This document shows, one piece after another, positions 14,025 to 20,681 of a stretch of DNA of 23,361 bases. The translations under genes and the position numbers were made by a program. The notes below the pieces were generated by a model. The model was not told the origin of the DNA, ran no database searches, and saw nothing but the letters and a program-made list of their open reading frames with translations. Position 1 is the stretch's first letter; the number at the start of each line of letters is the position of its first letter. Origin of the DNA: Brevibacterium picturae (GTDB lineage Bacteria > Actinomycetota > Actinomycetes > Actinomycetales > Brevibacteriaceae); NCBI RefSeq assembly GCF_030453725.1, contig NZ_JAKDJU010000031.1, positions 1-23,361 of the forward strand. The letters run 5' to 3'.

Positions 14025-15698
14025 TCAGAAGTCGAAGAACTCGACCGACAGCTTGTCTCCGTCGATCTTCACACTGCCCGAGACCGACAGGGTGTTGCCG
14101 TTGGAGAAGTAGGACGAACCGGACTTCTTACCCTGCACGGTGAAATCGAACTTGCCCGGATCCTCGGTGAAGAAGGAACCGGTGTTCGTGTCACCGGCGC
14201 CGAAGTCCGCCTTCACATTGGGCATGTCCTTCATCTCCCATTTGGCGGTGTCCTTCTTGGCCAGATCGGCCAGCTTCTCATCCGAGCCGCCGACCGGGAT
14301 CTCCGTCGGGTCGAACTTGATGAACTTGCACTTGGGCTTGATGTCCTTGTTGTCGAAGCACTTCTTGAGCTCCTTCTCGACCTGTTTCTGAACTTCCTTC
14401 TGGAAGGCGCTCGTGGGTGCGAGGTCAAGATTGAGCGTCATCGGAGACACTTCCTCATCGCTGGGCTTATCGCCCGGGGCGAAGGCCTTCGGGAAATTCA
14501 CCGCTGCCGTGTCCTTGGCTTCACTGACCCATTTGCTCTTCGGGATCGTGAAGTCGTAGTTGCCCGGATACACAGCGAAGGAGGTGGTCCCTGCCTTCGC
14601 CTTGTAGTCCTTGCCGTTGACACTGAGACTGTCCGTGGCCGGGATATCCAGCGAGATCACATTGAGCGCGGGGCCCGTGAGCGACCATTTGTCGAAGAAC
14701 AGGTCCTGTCTGCCGTCCTTCTTCGCCTGCAGCTCGACGTTGTACTTGGTGCCGTCGAGGTCGTAGGAGACGATGACGGTGCCCTTGTCGTCATCGACCT
14801 TCGAGGACTCGACCTTCGCATTCTCGACCTTCGCCGAGGAGGGCTCGGTGAATTCCTTCGACAGGAGGTCCAGGTTCGTTCCCTCCGGACGAGGGGAGGG
14901 CGCGATCTTCTCGGCTGCCGCGAAGTCGCCCTTGCTCAAGGCCGACACGTAGTCTTCGGCAACCTTGTCTGGGCCGTAGTTGTTCTTATTGACCGTGTTG
15001 ACGACGAGGAATCCGACGGCCACCAGAATGACCACCAGGGCCACCGAACCCAGAGCGATGAAGAGAGGCATCCTGCTCTTCTTCTTGTCGGGGCGGGCAT
15101 CGGCACGAGTCGCGGTCGTCGCCGGCCCGGCGAACCCGGGGGCCGGGGCCGGCTGTGGGATCGCCTGCGCCTGTCCTGGGCCCGAACCCGTTCGCTGGGC
15201 GTTGGGGCCGGAACCGGTCTGGTACGGCCCGGGCTGAGCGGGCGCGTTCTGTGCGGGGGCCGACTGGTAGGGGCCGCCGGGGTAGGGACCTCCACCCTGG
15301 GGCTGGCCAGGCTGCTGCGGTCCGCTGTGCTGCGGGCCGCCCTGGTAGGGACCGCCGGGGTAGGGGCCGCCGTTGTAGCCCGGGGGCTGGTTCGAGTTGG
15401 CCTGCTGCACCTCGGGGCGCGGCGGCTGGTGCTCCTCGGGCTGATTGTCCTGGCCCGCAGGAGGAGGCTGGTTGCCGCCGGCCTGATCGTTCGCCGGAAA
15501 CGGCGGGGCCTGATCGTTGTGGTAGGACGGAGCTTGTTCGGATCCGCTGGCAGGCGTCTGCGGGCCGGAGCTGCCTGTATCCACCGATTCATCAGCAGTG
15601 TTGTCCGCCGAGGTCTCCGCACCGGATCCCGTTCTGTCGTTATCGGGAGGGTTCTTGGGAGGTGGCGGGAGATTCGGTTCGTCGTTCCCGTTGCTCAT
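14025..15698 (-). CDS. Pro/Gln-rich single-pass membrane protein, function unknown
   Basis: A 557-residue protein in three parts. Residues 1 to about 208 are disordered and rich in Pro, Gly, Gln and Asn, with Gly-Gly-Pro-Tyr-Pro/Gln repeats. A Lys-Lys-Lys-Ser-Arg stop-transfer signal and one membrane segment (about 210-235) follow. The remaining ~320 residues should be outside: Asp-Tyr-Val-Ser-Ala-Leu-Ser-Lys-Gly-Asp-Phe looks like an NTF2-like/DUF4878-type start, and the later Val-Asn-Gly-Lys and Tyr-Pro-Gly-Asn-Tyr-Asp-Phe elements recall TcaA/YvbJ-type beta domains. That resemblance is weak. Two cysteines (Cys-Phe and Lys-Cys-Lys) could form a disulfide. I chose ATG 15698 because GAAGG lies ~12 bases upstream; ATG 15710 would begin within that site. 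It is divergent from the PerM-like gene. Confidence 0.8.
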   Translation of the reverse strand: MSNGNDEPNLPPPPKNPPDNDRTGSGAETSADNTADESVDTGSSGPQTPASGSEQAPSYHNDQAPPFPANDQAGGNQPPPAGQDNQPEEHQPPRPEVQQANSNQPPGYNGGPYPGGPYQGGPQHSGPQQPGQPQGGGPYPGGPYQSAPAQNAPAQPGPYQTGSGPNAQRTGSGPGQAQAIPQPAPAPGFAGPATTATRADARPDKKKSRMPLFIALGSVALVVILVAVGFLVVNTVNKNNYGPDKVAEDYVSALSKGDFAAAEKIAPSPRPEGTNLDLLSKEFTEPSSAKVENAKVESSKVDDDKGTVIVSYDLDGTKYNVELQAKKDGRQDLFFDKWSLTGPALNVISLDIPATDSLSVNGKDYKAKAGTTSFAVYPGNYDFTIPKSKWVSEAKDTAAVNFPKAFAPGDKPSDEEVSPMTLNLDLAPTSAFQKEVQKQVEKELKKCFDNKDIKPKCKFIKFDPTEIPVGGSDEKLADLAKKDTAKWEMKDMPNVKADFGAGDTNTGSFFTEDPGKFDFTVQGKKSGSSYFSNGNTLSVSGSVKIDGDKLSVEFFDF

Positions 15699-15814
15699 CG
15701 TTGGATGCATCCTTCGTGTCTACAAGCGTGTCCTGGCGCAATTGTACTTCCCACTGCTAAGAATCGCGTGGTCAATACCAGGAAGCGGGCACAGCGTCAG
15801 CGAAAATGAGAGTG

Positions 15815-17092
15815 ATGCACACTTCTCCTCACCCCCGCACCCACCGCCATCCTGTTCTGCTGGGACTGATGGAGGTACTGAGAATCGACCTCATCACCGT
15901 CCCCGCGGCATTCGTCATCGCCACCGTCTTCTGGCTCATCGGACTCGGCTCACAGTTGCCGTATGCGATCATCCCCGAGTGGGCGTTCGCCCTGTGGGGC
16001 GTCGTCCACGGCCTGAGCGTCTCGACGATGGGCTTCGACTTCTCGCTGGCCCCGAGCCTGATCACACTGGGCGTGTGGCTCCTGTTCGCCGCAGGTGCCA
16101 AGCGCCTGGTCGCTGGTGTCACAGAACCAGATGCCGACGGCATCGACAGCGTCGGCGCATCCTGGTGGAAGGCGATCCTCGCCGCGTTGGCGACGTACGT
16201 CATCGTCTACGCCGGCCCGCTGGTCACGCTGACACTTCTGCTCGGGGACGGGGCGCTGACACCCTTGGGCTTCCTCCGGCTGGCCCTCATGCTCCTGTCC
16301 GCCTCGGCGGCCGGGTACCTTTGGGTTCGCGGTCTCGGCGACATCCCGCGCCTGAAGGATCTTGACGACGATGCATGGGAAGTCGGCGCACACCTGGTCA
16401 AGAGGCTGCTGTGGGGATCGGCGTTCCTCTCCGCCCTCGTCATCGCCACGGGCATCGTGCTGAGATGGGACGAGCTTGCCGAATCACTGCAGGTCTACAG
16501 CTCACCGTTGTCTGCCGGTGTCGGCCTGCTGATCATTCAGATTCTCTTTGCGCCGGGGATCCTGTTCGCCTCGCTGTCCTGGATCGCAGGCACGGGTGTG
16601 AACGTGGGAGCCGGGGACCCGAGCTCGGTGTTTCACGCTGTGGTCGGGCCGGTCCCACACGTTCCGGTGCTCCAGCTGCTCGTCGGCGACTACCCGGCGT
16701 GGACGAACGCAGCGCCGGCGCTGCTGGTCCTGCTCGGAGTCCTCAGCGTCATCATCGGTCGCGATCGTGCCCATCAGGTGATGACGGCGTCCTGGACCGG
16801 ACTCGGCGTCGCGGCAGCCAAACTCTTCGTCGTGCTCCAGATCCTTGCGGTCTTCGCACGAGGATCCATGGGGCCGGTGGGGCTGTCTGCATTCGGGCCC
16901 TCGGCGCTGACATCTGCAGTCGTCATCACCGCCTGGCTGGGGTTGGGAATGACCGGAGGGCTGGTGCTGACCCGGCTGTCCGACATGCAGAGCGGGTCGA
17001 GTTCCCCTGACGACGATGGGTTCGACGAGGACGAAGAGCCCTACGGTCGAATCGCCGACGAACGAAGCGCCGACTTTTCGGACGACGACTGA
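15815..17092 (+). CDS. DUF6350 polytopic membrane protein (PerM-like)
   Basis: A 425-residue membrane protein with about nine or ten hydrophobic segments and an acidic cytoplasmic-looking tail (last ~40 residues, many Asp and Glu). It matches the DUF6350 family by topology, by the segment Ser-Trp-Ile-Ala-Gly-Thr-Gly-Val-Asn-Val-Gly-Ala-Gly followed by Pro-Val-Pro-His-Val-Pro, and by its place just before purN and purH. In M. tuberculosis the protein at this place is PerM (Rv0955), linked to cell division and FtsB stability. The same role here is inference. Start codons at 15806 (ATG) and 15815 (ATG) are both possible. I prefer 15815, since GAAAAT at 15802-15807 sits seven bases before it as a poor -10 and no Shine-Dalgarno sequence supports 15806. 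Confidence 0.85.
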   Translation: MHTSPHPRTHRHPVLLGLMEVLRIDLITVPAAFVIATVFWLIGLGSQLPYAIIPEWAFALWGVVHGLSVSTMGFDFSLAPSLITLGVWLLFAAGAKRLVAGVTEPDADGIDSVGASWWKAILAALATYVIVYAGPLVTLTLLLGDGALTPLGFLRLALMLLSASAAGYLWVRGLGDIPRLKDLDDDAWEVGAHLVKRLLWGSAFLSALVIATGIVLRWDELAESLQVYSSPLSAGVGLLIIQILFAPGILFASLSWIAGTGVNVGAGDPSSVFHAVVGPVPHVPVLQLLVGDYPAWTNAAPALLVLLGVLSVIIGRDRAHQVMTASWTGLGVAAAKLFVVLQILAVFARGSMGPVGLSAFGPSALTSAVVITAWLGLGMTGGLVLTRLSDMQSGSSSPDDDGFDEDEEPYGRIADERSADFSDDD

Positions 17093-17118
17093 TCCGGTCA
17101 TGTGTGACGCGAGACGCC

Positions 17119-17565
17119 TCAGTTCGTGCCGGGCAGATCCTGGCCGGTCAGCTGCTTGAACCAATCGCCAAGACCAGTCTGATACTCCGTCGTGCACGAG
17201 AGCTGGGCCTGCTGGGTGATGGCATCGCGCACGCACTCTTCATACTTCGACTGCACGGGCCAGAGGACGACCGACGACATCGTCGAGAAGATGAGGTAGA
17301 TGGCGAGCAGTCCGCCCAGAATGCCCAGAGACATGTTGCGCTTCTGCTTCGTCCTGACCACGGCGATGATGTAGCGGATCGACCACACGACGGCGGCAAT
17401 GGCGAACGCGATCGCCGCGACCTTGAACGGCAGCGGGTACGTGAACGTCAGGACCGAGGCGAGGATCAGCAGGATCAGGACCAGGCCATGGCGAGCGGGC
17501 GCGGCCTGCTTCTCCTCTTCTGGAGTGGGCGCGCTTTTCTCTTCAGTATTGTTTGGTGACGTCAC
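17119..17565 (-). CDS. Small membrane protein of unknown function
   Basis: A 148-residue protein that I do not recognise. It has a polar N-terminal tail rich in Glu, Pro and Ala (1-25) and then hydrophobic segments at about 27-43, 47-66 and 77-99. A short C-terminal domain (about 103-148) holds two cysteines (Glu-Cys-Val-Arg and Ser-Cys-Thr-Thr). The topology suggests three membrane helices with the cysteine-containing tail outside, where it could form a disulfide. The start is GTG 17565, with no clear Shine-Dalgarno sequence. It converges on the PerM-like gene (26-base gap) and diverges from purN across a 107-base region that holds an inverted repeat. No enzymatic motif is visible. Confidence 0.75.
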   Translation of the reverse strand: MTSPNNTEEKSAPTPEEEKQAAPARHGLVLILLILASVLTFTYPLPFKVAAIAFAIAAVVWSIRYIIAVVRTKQKRNMSLGILGGLLAIYLIFSTMSSVVLWPVQSKYEECVRDAITQQAQLSCTTEYQTGLGDWFKQLTGQDLPGTN

Positions 17566-17573
17566 ACCGATAG

Positions 17574-17595
17574 TTTGTCACAGTCCACTGACAAA
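17574..17595. promoter_or_regulatory. Inverted repeat in the membrane-protein/purN intergenic region, possible operator
   Basis: TTTGTCA (17574-17580), eight bases, TGACAAA (17589-17595): a perfect 7-bp inverted repeat. It starts nine bases upstream of the GTG of the minus-strand gene and ends ~43 bases before the purN promoter. The spacing suits a dimeric regulator; no regulator is identified. Confidence 0.4.
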
Positions 17596-17637
17596 ATCCT
17601 TGACGGAAGTCAGAGTCCGCATTCTTGAGGTCCACGA

Positions 17638-17666
17638 CCGACAGCCGAAGATTCAAACGTTAGAAT
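17638..17666 (+). promoter_or_regulatory. Putative purN promoter (leaderless)
   Basis: CCGACA (17638-17643), 17 bases, TAGAAT (17661-17666), then six bases to the purN GTG at 17673. No Shine-Dalgarno sequence exists in that gap, so the mRNA is probably leaderless. Confidence 0.6.
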
Positions 17667-17672
17667 GGGTCC

Positions 17673-18293
17673 GTGCGCATCGTTCTTCTGGCATCCGGCT
17701 CGGGTACCCTCACGCAGGCAGTCATCGACGCATTCGCTGAATCGGATCGTGGGGTCGAGATCGTCGGGGTCGGCTCCGACTCCCAGACCGCGGGAGTTCT
17801 CGACCGCGCGAAAGCGCACTCGATCCCCACCTTCGTAGCACGACCCAAGGACTTTGCGAACCGTGAGGAATGGAACCTCCGCCTGCGCGATGACGTTGCA
17901 GGGTTCTCACCCGACTGGGTGATCTCGGCTGGATTCATGCGGATTCTCGGGCCCGCGTTCATCGCAGCCTTCGACAACCGGATCATCAACACGCACCCGG
18001 CCCTGCTGCCGGCGTTTCCCGGCGCACACGGTGTCAGAGACGCCCTCGCCCACGGTGTGCGCATCACCGGCGGCACCATCCACCTCGTCGACTCCGGGGT
18101 CGACACAGGCCCGATCATCACCCAATTCGCGGTTCCCGTCAGCGACGCGGACACAGAAGACACGGTCCACGAACGCATCAAAACTCAGGAGAGGACGGAA
18201 CTCGTCCGTCTCCTCGCCCACCTCGCCCACCATGACCTCGTCATCGAGGGACGGCATGTCAGCGGATATGCCACCTCGGCGGCGTCAGCCTGA
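17673..18293 (+). CDS. purN: Phosphoribosylglycinamide formyltransferase (GART)
   Basis: A 206-residue PurN. It transfers a formyl group from 10-formyltetrahydrofolate to GAR, giving FGAR, the third step of purine synthesis. The phosphate loop Ala-Ser-Gly-Ser-Gly-Thr (7-12) is near the N-terminus. The catalytic set Asn106, His108 (in Ile-Asn-Thr-His-Pro-Ala-Leu-Leu-Pro) and Asp144 (in Val-Asp-Thr-Gly-Pro) falls on the same numbers as in E. coli PurN. Gly-Gly-Thr-Ile-His-Leu-Val-Asp is also present. The start is GTG 17673, six bases after the TAGAAT element. purH follows after 49 bases with its own strong ribosome site, so the two probably share a transcript. Confidence 0.96.
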   Translation: MRIVLLASGSGTLTQAVIDAFAESDRGVEIVGVGSDSQTAGVLDRAKAHSIPTFVARPKDFANREEWNLRLRDDVAGFSPDWVISAGFMRILGPAFIAAFDNRIINTHPALLPAFPGAHGVRDALAHGVRITGGTIHLVDSGVDTGPIITQFAVPVSDADTEDTVHERIKTQERTELVRLLAHLAHHDLVIEGRHVSGYATSAASA

Positions 18294-18342
18294 CCCACTC
18301 ACCACCCGCACGAATCGGCAATCGAGCCTTCAAGGAGGACTT

Positions 18343-19926
18343 GTGACAGGAACCCGCGCGATCAAGAGAGCGCTCGTCAGCGTTTACGACAAATCGGGAT
18401 TGGAGGATCTGGCCCGCGGACTTCAAGCCGCCGGTGTCCAGATTGTGTCCACCGGTTCGACAGCAGCGAAGATCGCCGAGGCGGGTGCTGCAGTCACGAA
18501 GGTCGAAGAGCTGACGGGGTTCCCCGAATGCCTCGAAGGCAGGGTCAAGACCCTGCATCCGCGGGTCCACGCCGGCATCCTCGCCGATTCGCGCAAGCCG
18601 GATCATATGAGCCAGCTCGATGAGCTCGAGATCGAGCCCTTCGACCTCGTCATCGTCAACCTCTACCCATTTGCCGATACCGTGGCCAGCGGAGCCGGCT
18701 TCGACGACTGCGTGGAGCAGATCGACATCGGCGGGCCGTCCATGGTGCGGGCAGCGGCGAAGAACCATCCGACCGTCTCCGTCATCACCGATCCCGGCGA
18801 CTATCCCGCCGTGATCGAAGCGGCCCAGGGCCAGGGCTTCGACCTCGGGGCAAGGCGAGGATTCGCCGCTCGCGCGTTTGCCCACACCGCTGCCTATGAC
18901 ACGGCTGTGGCCTCCTGGTTCGCCGCAGAGCTCGCATCGGGCACCGAAGACGTCGGAGCCGATGATGCATCGACGGTCGCCGGCCAGCCGGCCTTCGCGG
19001 GGATGACGGGGGAGAAGCTGACCGATCTGCGCTACGGCGAGAATCCCCACCAGGCAGCGGCCGTGTATTCCGACGGTACCCGCGGAATCGCCGGTGCGAA
19101 GCTGCTGGGCGGTAAGGCGATGTCGTACAACAACTACACGGACACCGATGCGGCGATCCGCGCGGCCTTCGACTTCGACCGTCCTGCGGTGGCGATCGTC
19201 AAACACGCCAACCCCTGTGGGATCGCCGTGGCCGACACTGCTGCAGCCGCCCACCAAGCGGCCCACGAATGCGATTCCCTGTCCGCCTACGGTGGTGTCA
19301 TTGCGACCAACCGTGAGGTCGATGTCGAACTGGCCGCGTCGATCAAGCCGATCTTCACCGAATGCCTGGCCGCACCGTCGTTCTCCGCCGAAGCACTCGA
19401 GCTGCTGTCGAGCAAGAAGAACCTGCGCCTGCTCGAACTCGGCGATGTCGATTTTGCGCCCTCGGAGATCAAGCCGATCACCGGCGGTTTCCTCGTTCAA
19501 GATCGTGATGCGTTCCAGGCTGACGGCGATGCCTCGGACAACTGGACACTGGCCGCAGGCCCGGCCGCGTCCGCTGAGGTTCTGGCCGACTTGGAATTCG
19601 CGTGGAAGGCCTGCCGTGCGGTGAAGTCCAATGCCATACTCGTGGCCAAGGACGGCGCCTCCGTCGGAGTGGGAATGGGCCAGGTCAACCGAGTCGATTC
19701 CGCGAAGCTGGCCGTCGAACGTGCCGGGGCGGAGAAGGCGACCGGTGCCGTGGCCGCCTCGGACGCCTTCTTCCCTTTCGCCGACGGGCTTCAGATCCTC
19801 CTCGACGCAGGCATCAGTGCGGTTGTGCAGCCGGGCGGCTCGATCCGCGATGATGAGGTCGTCGAAGCGGCCGAGAAGGCTGGGATCACCATGTACCTGA
19901 CCGGGAGCCGCCATTTCTTCCACTGA
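18343..19926 (+). CDS. purH: Bifunctional AICAR transformylase / IMP cyclohydrolase
   Basis: A 527-residue PurH that performs the last two steps to IMP: formylation of AICAR with 10-formyltetrahydrofolate, then ring closure. The N-terminal cyclohydrolase half has Val-Ser-Val-Tyr-Asp-Lys-Ser-Gly, Ser-Thr-Gly-Ser-Thr-Ala, Glu-Gly-Arg-Val-Lys-Thr-Leu-His-Pro and Ile-Gly-Gly-Pro-Ser-Met-Val-Arg-Ala. The transformylase half has Arg-Tyr-Gly-Glu-Asn-Pro-His-Gln and the catalytic Lys287-His288 in Lys-His-Ala-Asn-Pro-Cys-Gly. The C-terminus ends in the family's Gly-Ser-Arg-His-Phe-x-His. The start is GTG 18343, after a near-perfect AAGGAGG (18332-18338); the long upstream extension in this frame overlaps purN and is not real. 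The DUF3017 gene seems to begin inside its last codons. Confidence 0.97.
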   Translation: MTGTRAIKRALVSVYDKSGLEDLARGLQAAGVQIVSTGSTAAKIAEAGAAVTKVEELTGFPECLEGRVKTLHPRVHAGILADSRKPDHMSQLDELEIEPFDLVIVNLYPFADTVASGAGFDDCVEQIDIGGPSMVRAAAKNHPTVSVITDPGDYPAVIEAAQGQGFDLGARRGFAARAFAHTAAYDTAVASWFAAELASGTEDVGADDASTVAGQPAFAGMTGEKLTDLRYGENPHQAAAVYSDGTRGIAGAKLLGGKAMSYNNYTDTDAAIRAAFDFDRPAVAIVKHANPCGIAVADTAAAAHQAAHECDSLSAYGGVIATNREVDVELAASIKPIFTECLAAPSFSAEALELLSSKKNLRLLELGDVDFAPSEIKPITGGFLVQDRDAFQADGDASDNWTLAAGPAASAEVLADLEFAWKACRAVKSNAILVAKDGASVGVGMGQVNRVDSAKLAVERAGAEKATGAVAASDAFFPFADGLQILLDAGISAVVQPGGSIRDDEVVEAAEKAGITMYLTGSRHFFH

Positions 19927-20269
19927 GAGGACGAAGGTCTATCCACGCCATGCGAGGCGTGGACGGGGCCCGATCGCCAAGCGCTGGATCTATTGGAAAC
20001 GGCGCTATTCGAATCCCGTCCCACGCGACTGGGTTCTCCTGGCCTGTCTGCTGGGCATCTTCCTCGCCGCCGCATGCACTGTCGTTGACTTCCGTCTGGG
20101 CGCGATCGTCTTGGCGATTGTCCCCGCTGGTCTTGCGATGGTGCGTGCGATGCCCGAGCCGTGGGACGAGGTCTGGACCAACCGTTCGAAGAGCGTCGAC
20201 ATCGCAACTGGACTGATTTTCGCACTGGTTCTCGTGGCTTTGGCGTTCATCGTGCCGGAGACGCGTTGA
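19913..20269 (+). CDS. DUF3017 membrane protein, apparent ATT start
   Basis: The frame ending at TGA 20267-20269 encodes a DUF3017-type protein, a family that commonly follows purH in actinobacteria. A basic N-terminal region is followed by Arg-Asp-Trp-Val-Leu-Leu-Ala-Cys-Leu-Leu and hydrophobic segments at 20033-20075, ~20090-20135 and ~20215-20255. Between the second and third lies Met-Pro-Glu-Pro-Trp-Asp-Glu-Val-Trp-Thr-Asn-Arg-Ser-Lys. The frame is open from 19901, yet it holds no ATG, GTG, TTG or CTG before CTG 20039, which is inside the first membrane helix. The best start is ATT 19913, five bases after GGGAG (19903-19907), overlapping the purH end and giving 118 residues. A sequencing error or an ATC start is the alternative. 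The function of DUF3017 is unknown. Confidence 0.7.
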   Translation: MSSTERTKVYPRHARRGRGPIAKRWIYWKRRYSNPVPRDWVLLACLLGIFLAAACTVVDFRLGAIVLAIVPAGLAMVRAMPEPWDEVWTNRSKSVDIATGLIFALVLVALAFIVPETR

Positions 20270-20370
20270 AGTTACCGGCGGTGCCTCAGCGGTCAGTTTG
20301 TGCATTCCCTGAGAAACGGGAGGGTTCGGTTTCACCGGATCAGTATCAGTGGCAGGGTGGATGGTGTCAG

Positions 20371-20388
20371 AAGGTTCGCAAGAACCTT
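20371..20388 (+). promoter_or_regulatory. Leader hairpin just before the antitoxin-like gene
   Basis: AAGGTTC, loop GCAA, GAACCTT: a seven-pair stem (nine with a G-U and an A-U pair outside it) closed by a GNRA tetraloop and followed by TTCC. It ends eight bases before the AAAGGAG ribosome site. It could be an attenuator or a translation-tuning stem. The rest of the 139-base gap shows no confident promoter. Confidence 0.4.
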
Positions 20389-20408
20389 TTCCAGCGAAAG
20401 GAGACAGC

Positions 20409-20591
20409 ATGGGACTCGACGATCTTACAAACAAAGCCAAGGACGCCATGAATAGCGAAAAGGGTGAAGAGTTCAGCGATCAGGGTCTGGATAAGGCTGC
20501 TGACTTTGCCAATGAGAAGACCGGCGGCAAGTTCGAAGACCAGATTGATCAGGGTCGCGACGGAGCCGACGAGAATCTTGGCAGCGAATGA
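20409..20591 (+). CDS. MT0933-like small 'antitoxin' family protein
   Basis: A 60-residue, highly charged, helical, soluble protein. The pattern Met-Gly-Leu-Asp-Asp-Leu-Thr-Asn-Lys-Ala-Lys-Asp-Ala, then Gly-Leu-Asp-Lys-Ala-Ala-Asp, Glu-Lys-Thr-Gly-Gly-Lys-Phe and Asp-Gln-Ile-Asp-Gln-Gly, matches the MT0933/Rv0909-type antitoxin family. In M. tuberculosis Rv0909 is annotated as partner of the toxin Rv0910. Here no toxin gene is adjacent: DUF3017 lies upstream and pcrA converges downstream. Many such proteins in actinobacteria are solitary, so the name may not reflect function. The start ATG 20409 has an excellent AAAGGAG (20397-20403) five bases upstream, and a strong terminator follows. Both suggest high expression. 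Confidence 0.8.
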   Translation: MGLDDLTNKAKDAMNSEKGEEFSDQGLDKAADFANEKTGGKFEDQIDQGRDGADENLGSE

Positions 20592-20622
20592 TCTTTAACC
20601 CATAGCCGCGTCCGGCATGGGA

Positions 20623-20658
20623 AGGCGCCGAGGTGAATGTACTTTCACCTCGGCGCCT
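20623..20658. terminator. Strong intrinsic terminator shared by convergent genes
   Basis: AGGCGCCGAGGTGAA (20623-20637), six-base loop, and its perfect complement (20644-20658): a 15-pair stem. On the plus strand it is followed by CTTTCT, serving the antitoxin-like gene. It lies 24 bases beyond the pcrA stop and can also end that transcript. Confidence 0.85.
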
Positions 20659-20681
20659 CTTTCTGTGCCCGTCGGTGGATC

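Noticed and set aside
18259..19923. Long antisense frame (554 codons) opposite purH
   Set aside because: purH is intact and unmistakable on the other strand; the antisense product has shadow composition.
19950..20216. 88-codon ATG frame after purH
   Set aside because: Its product (Ser, Arg, Trp and Cys rich) lacks family features, while the overlapping frame ending at 20269 gives a clean DUF3017 protein.
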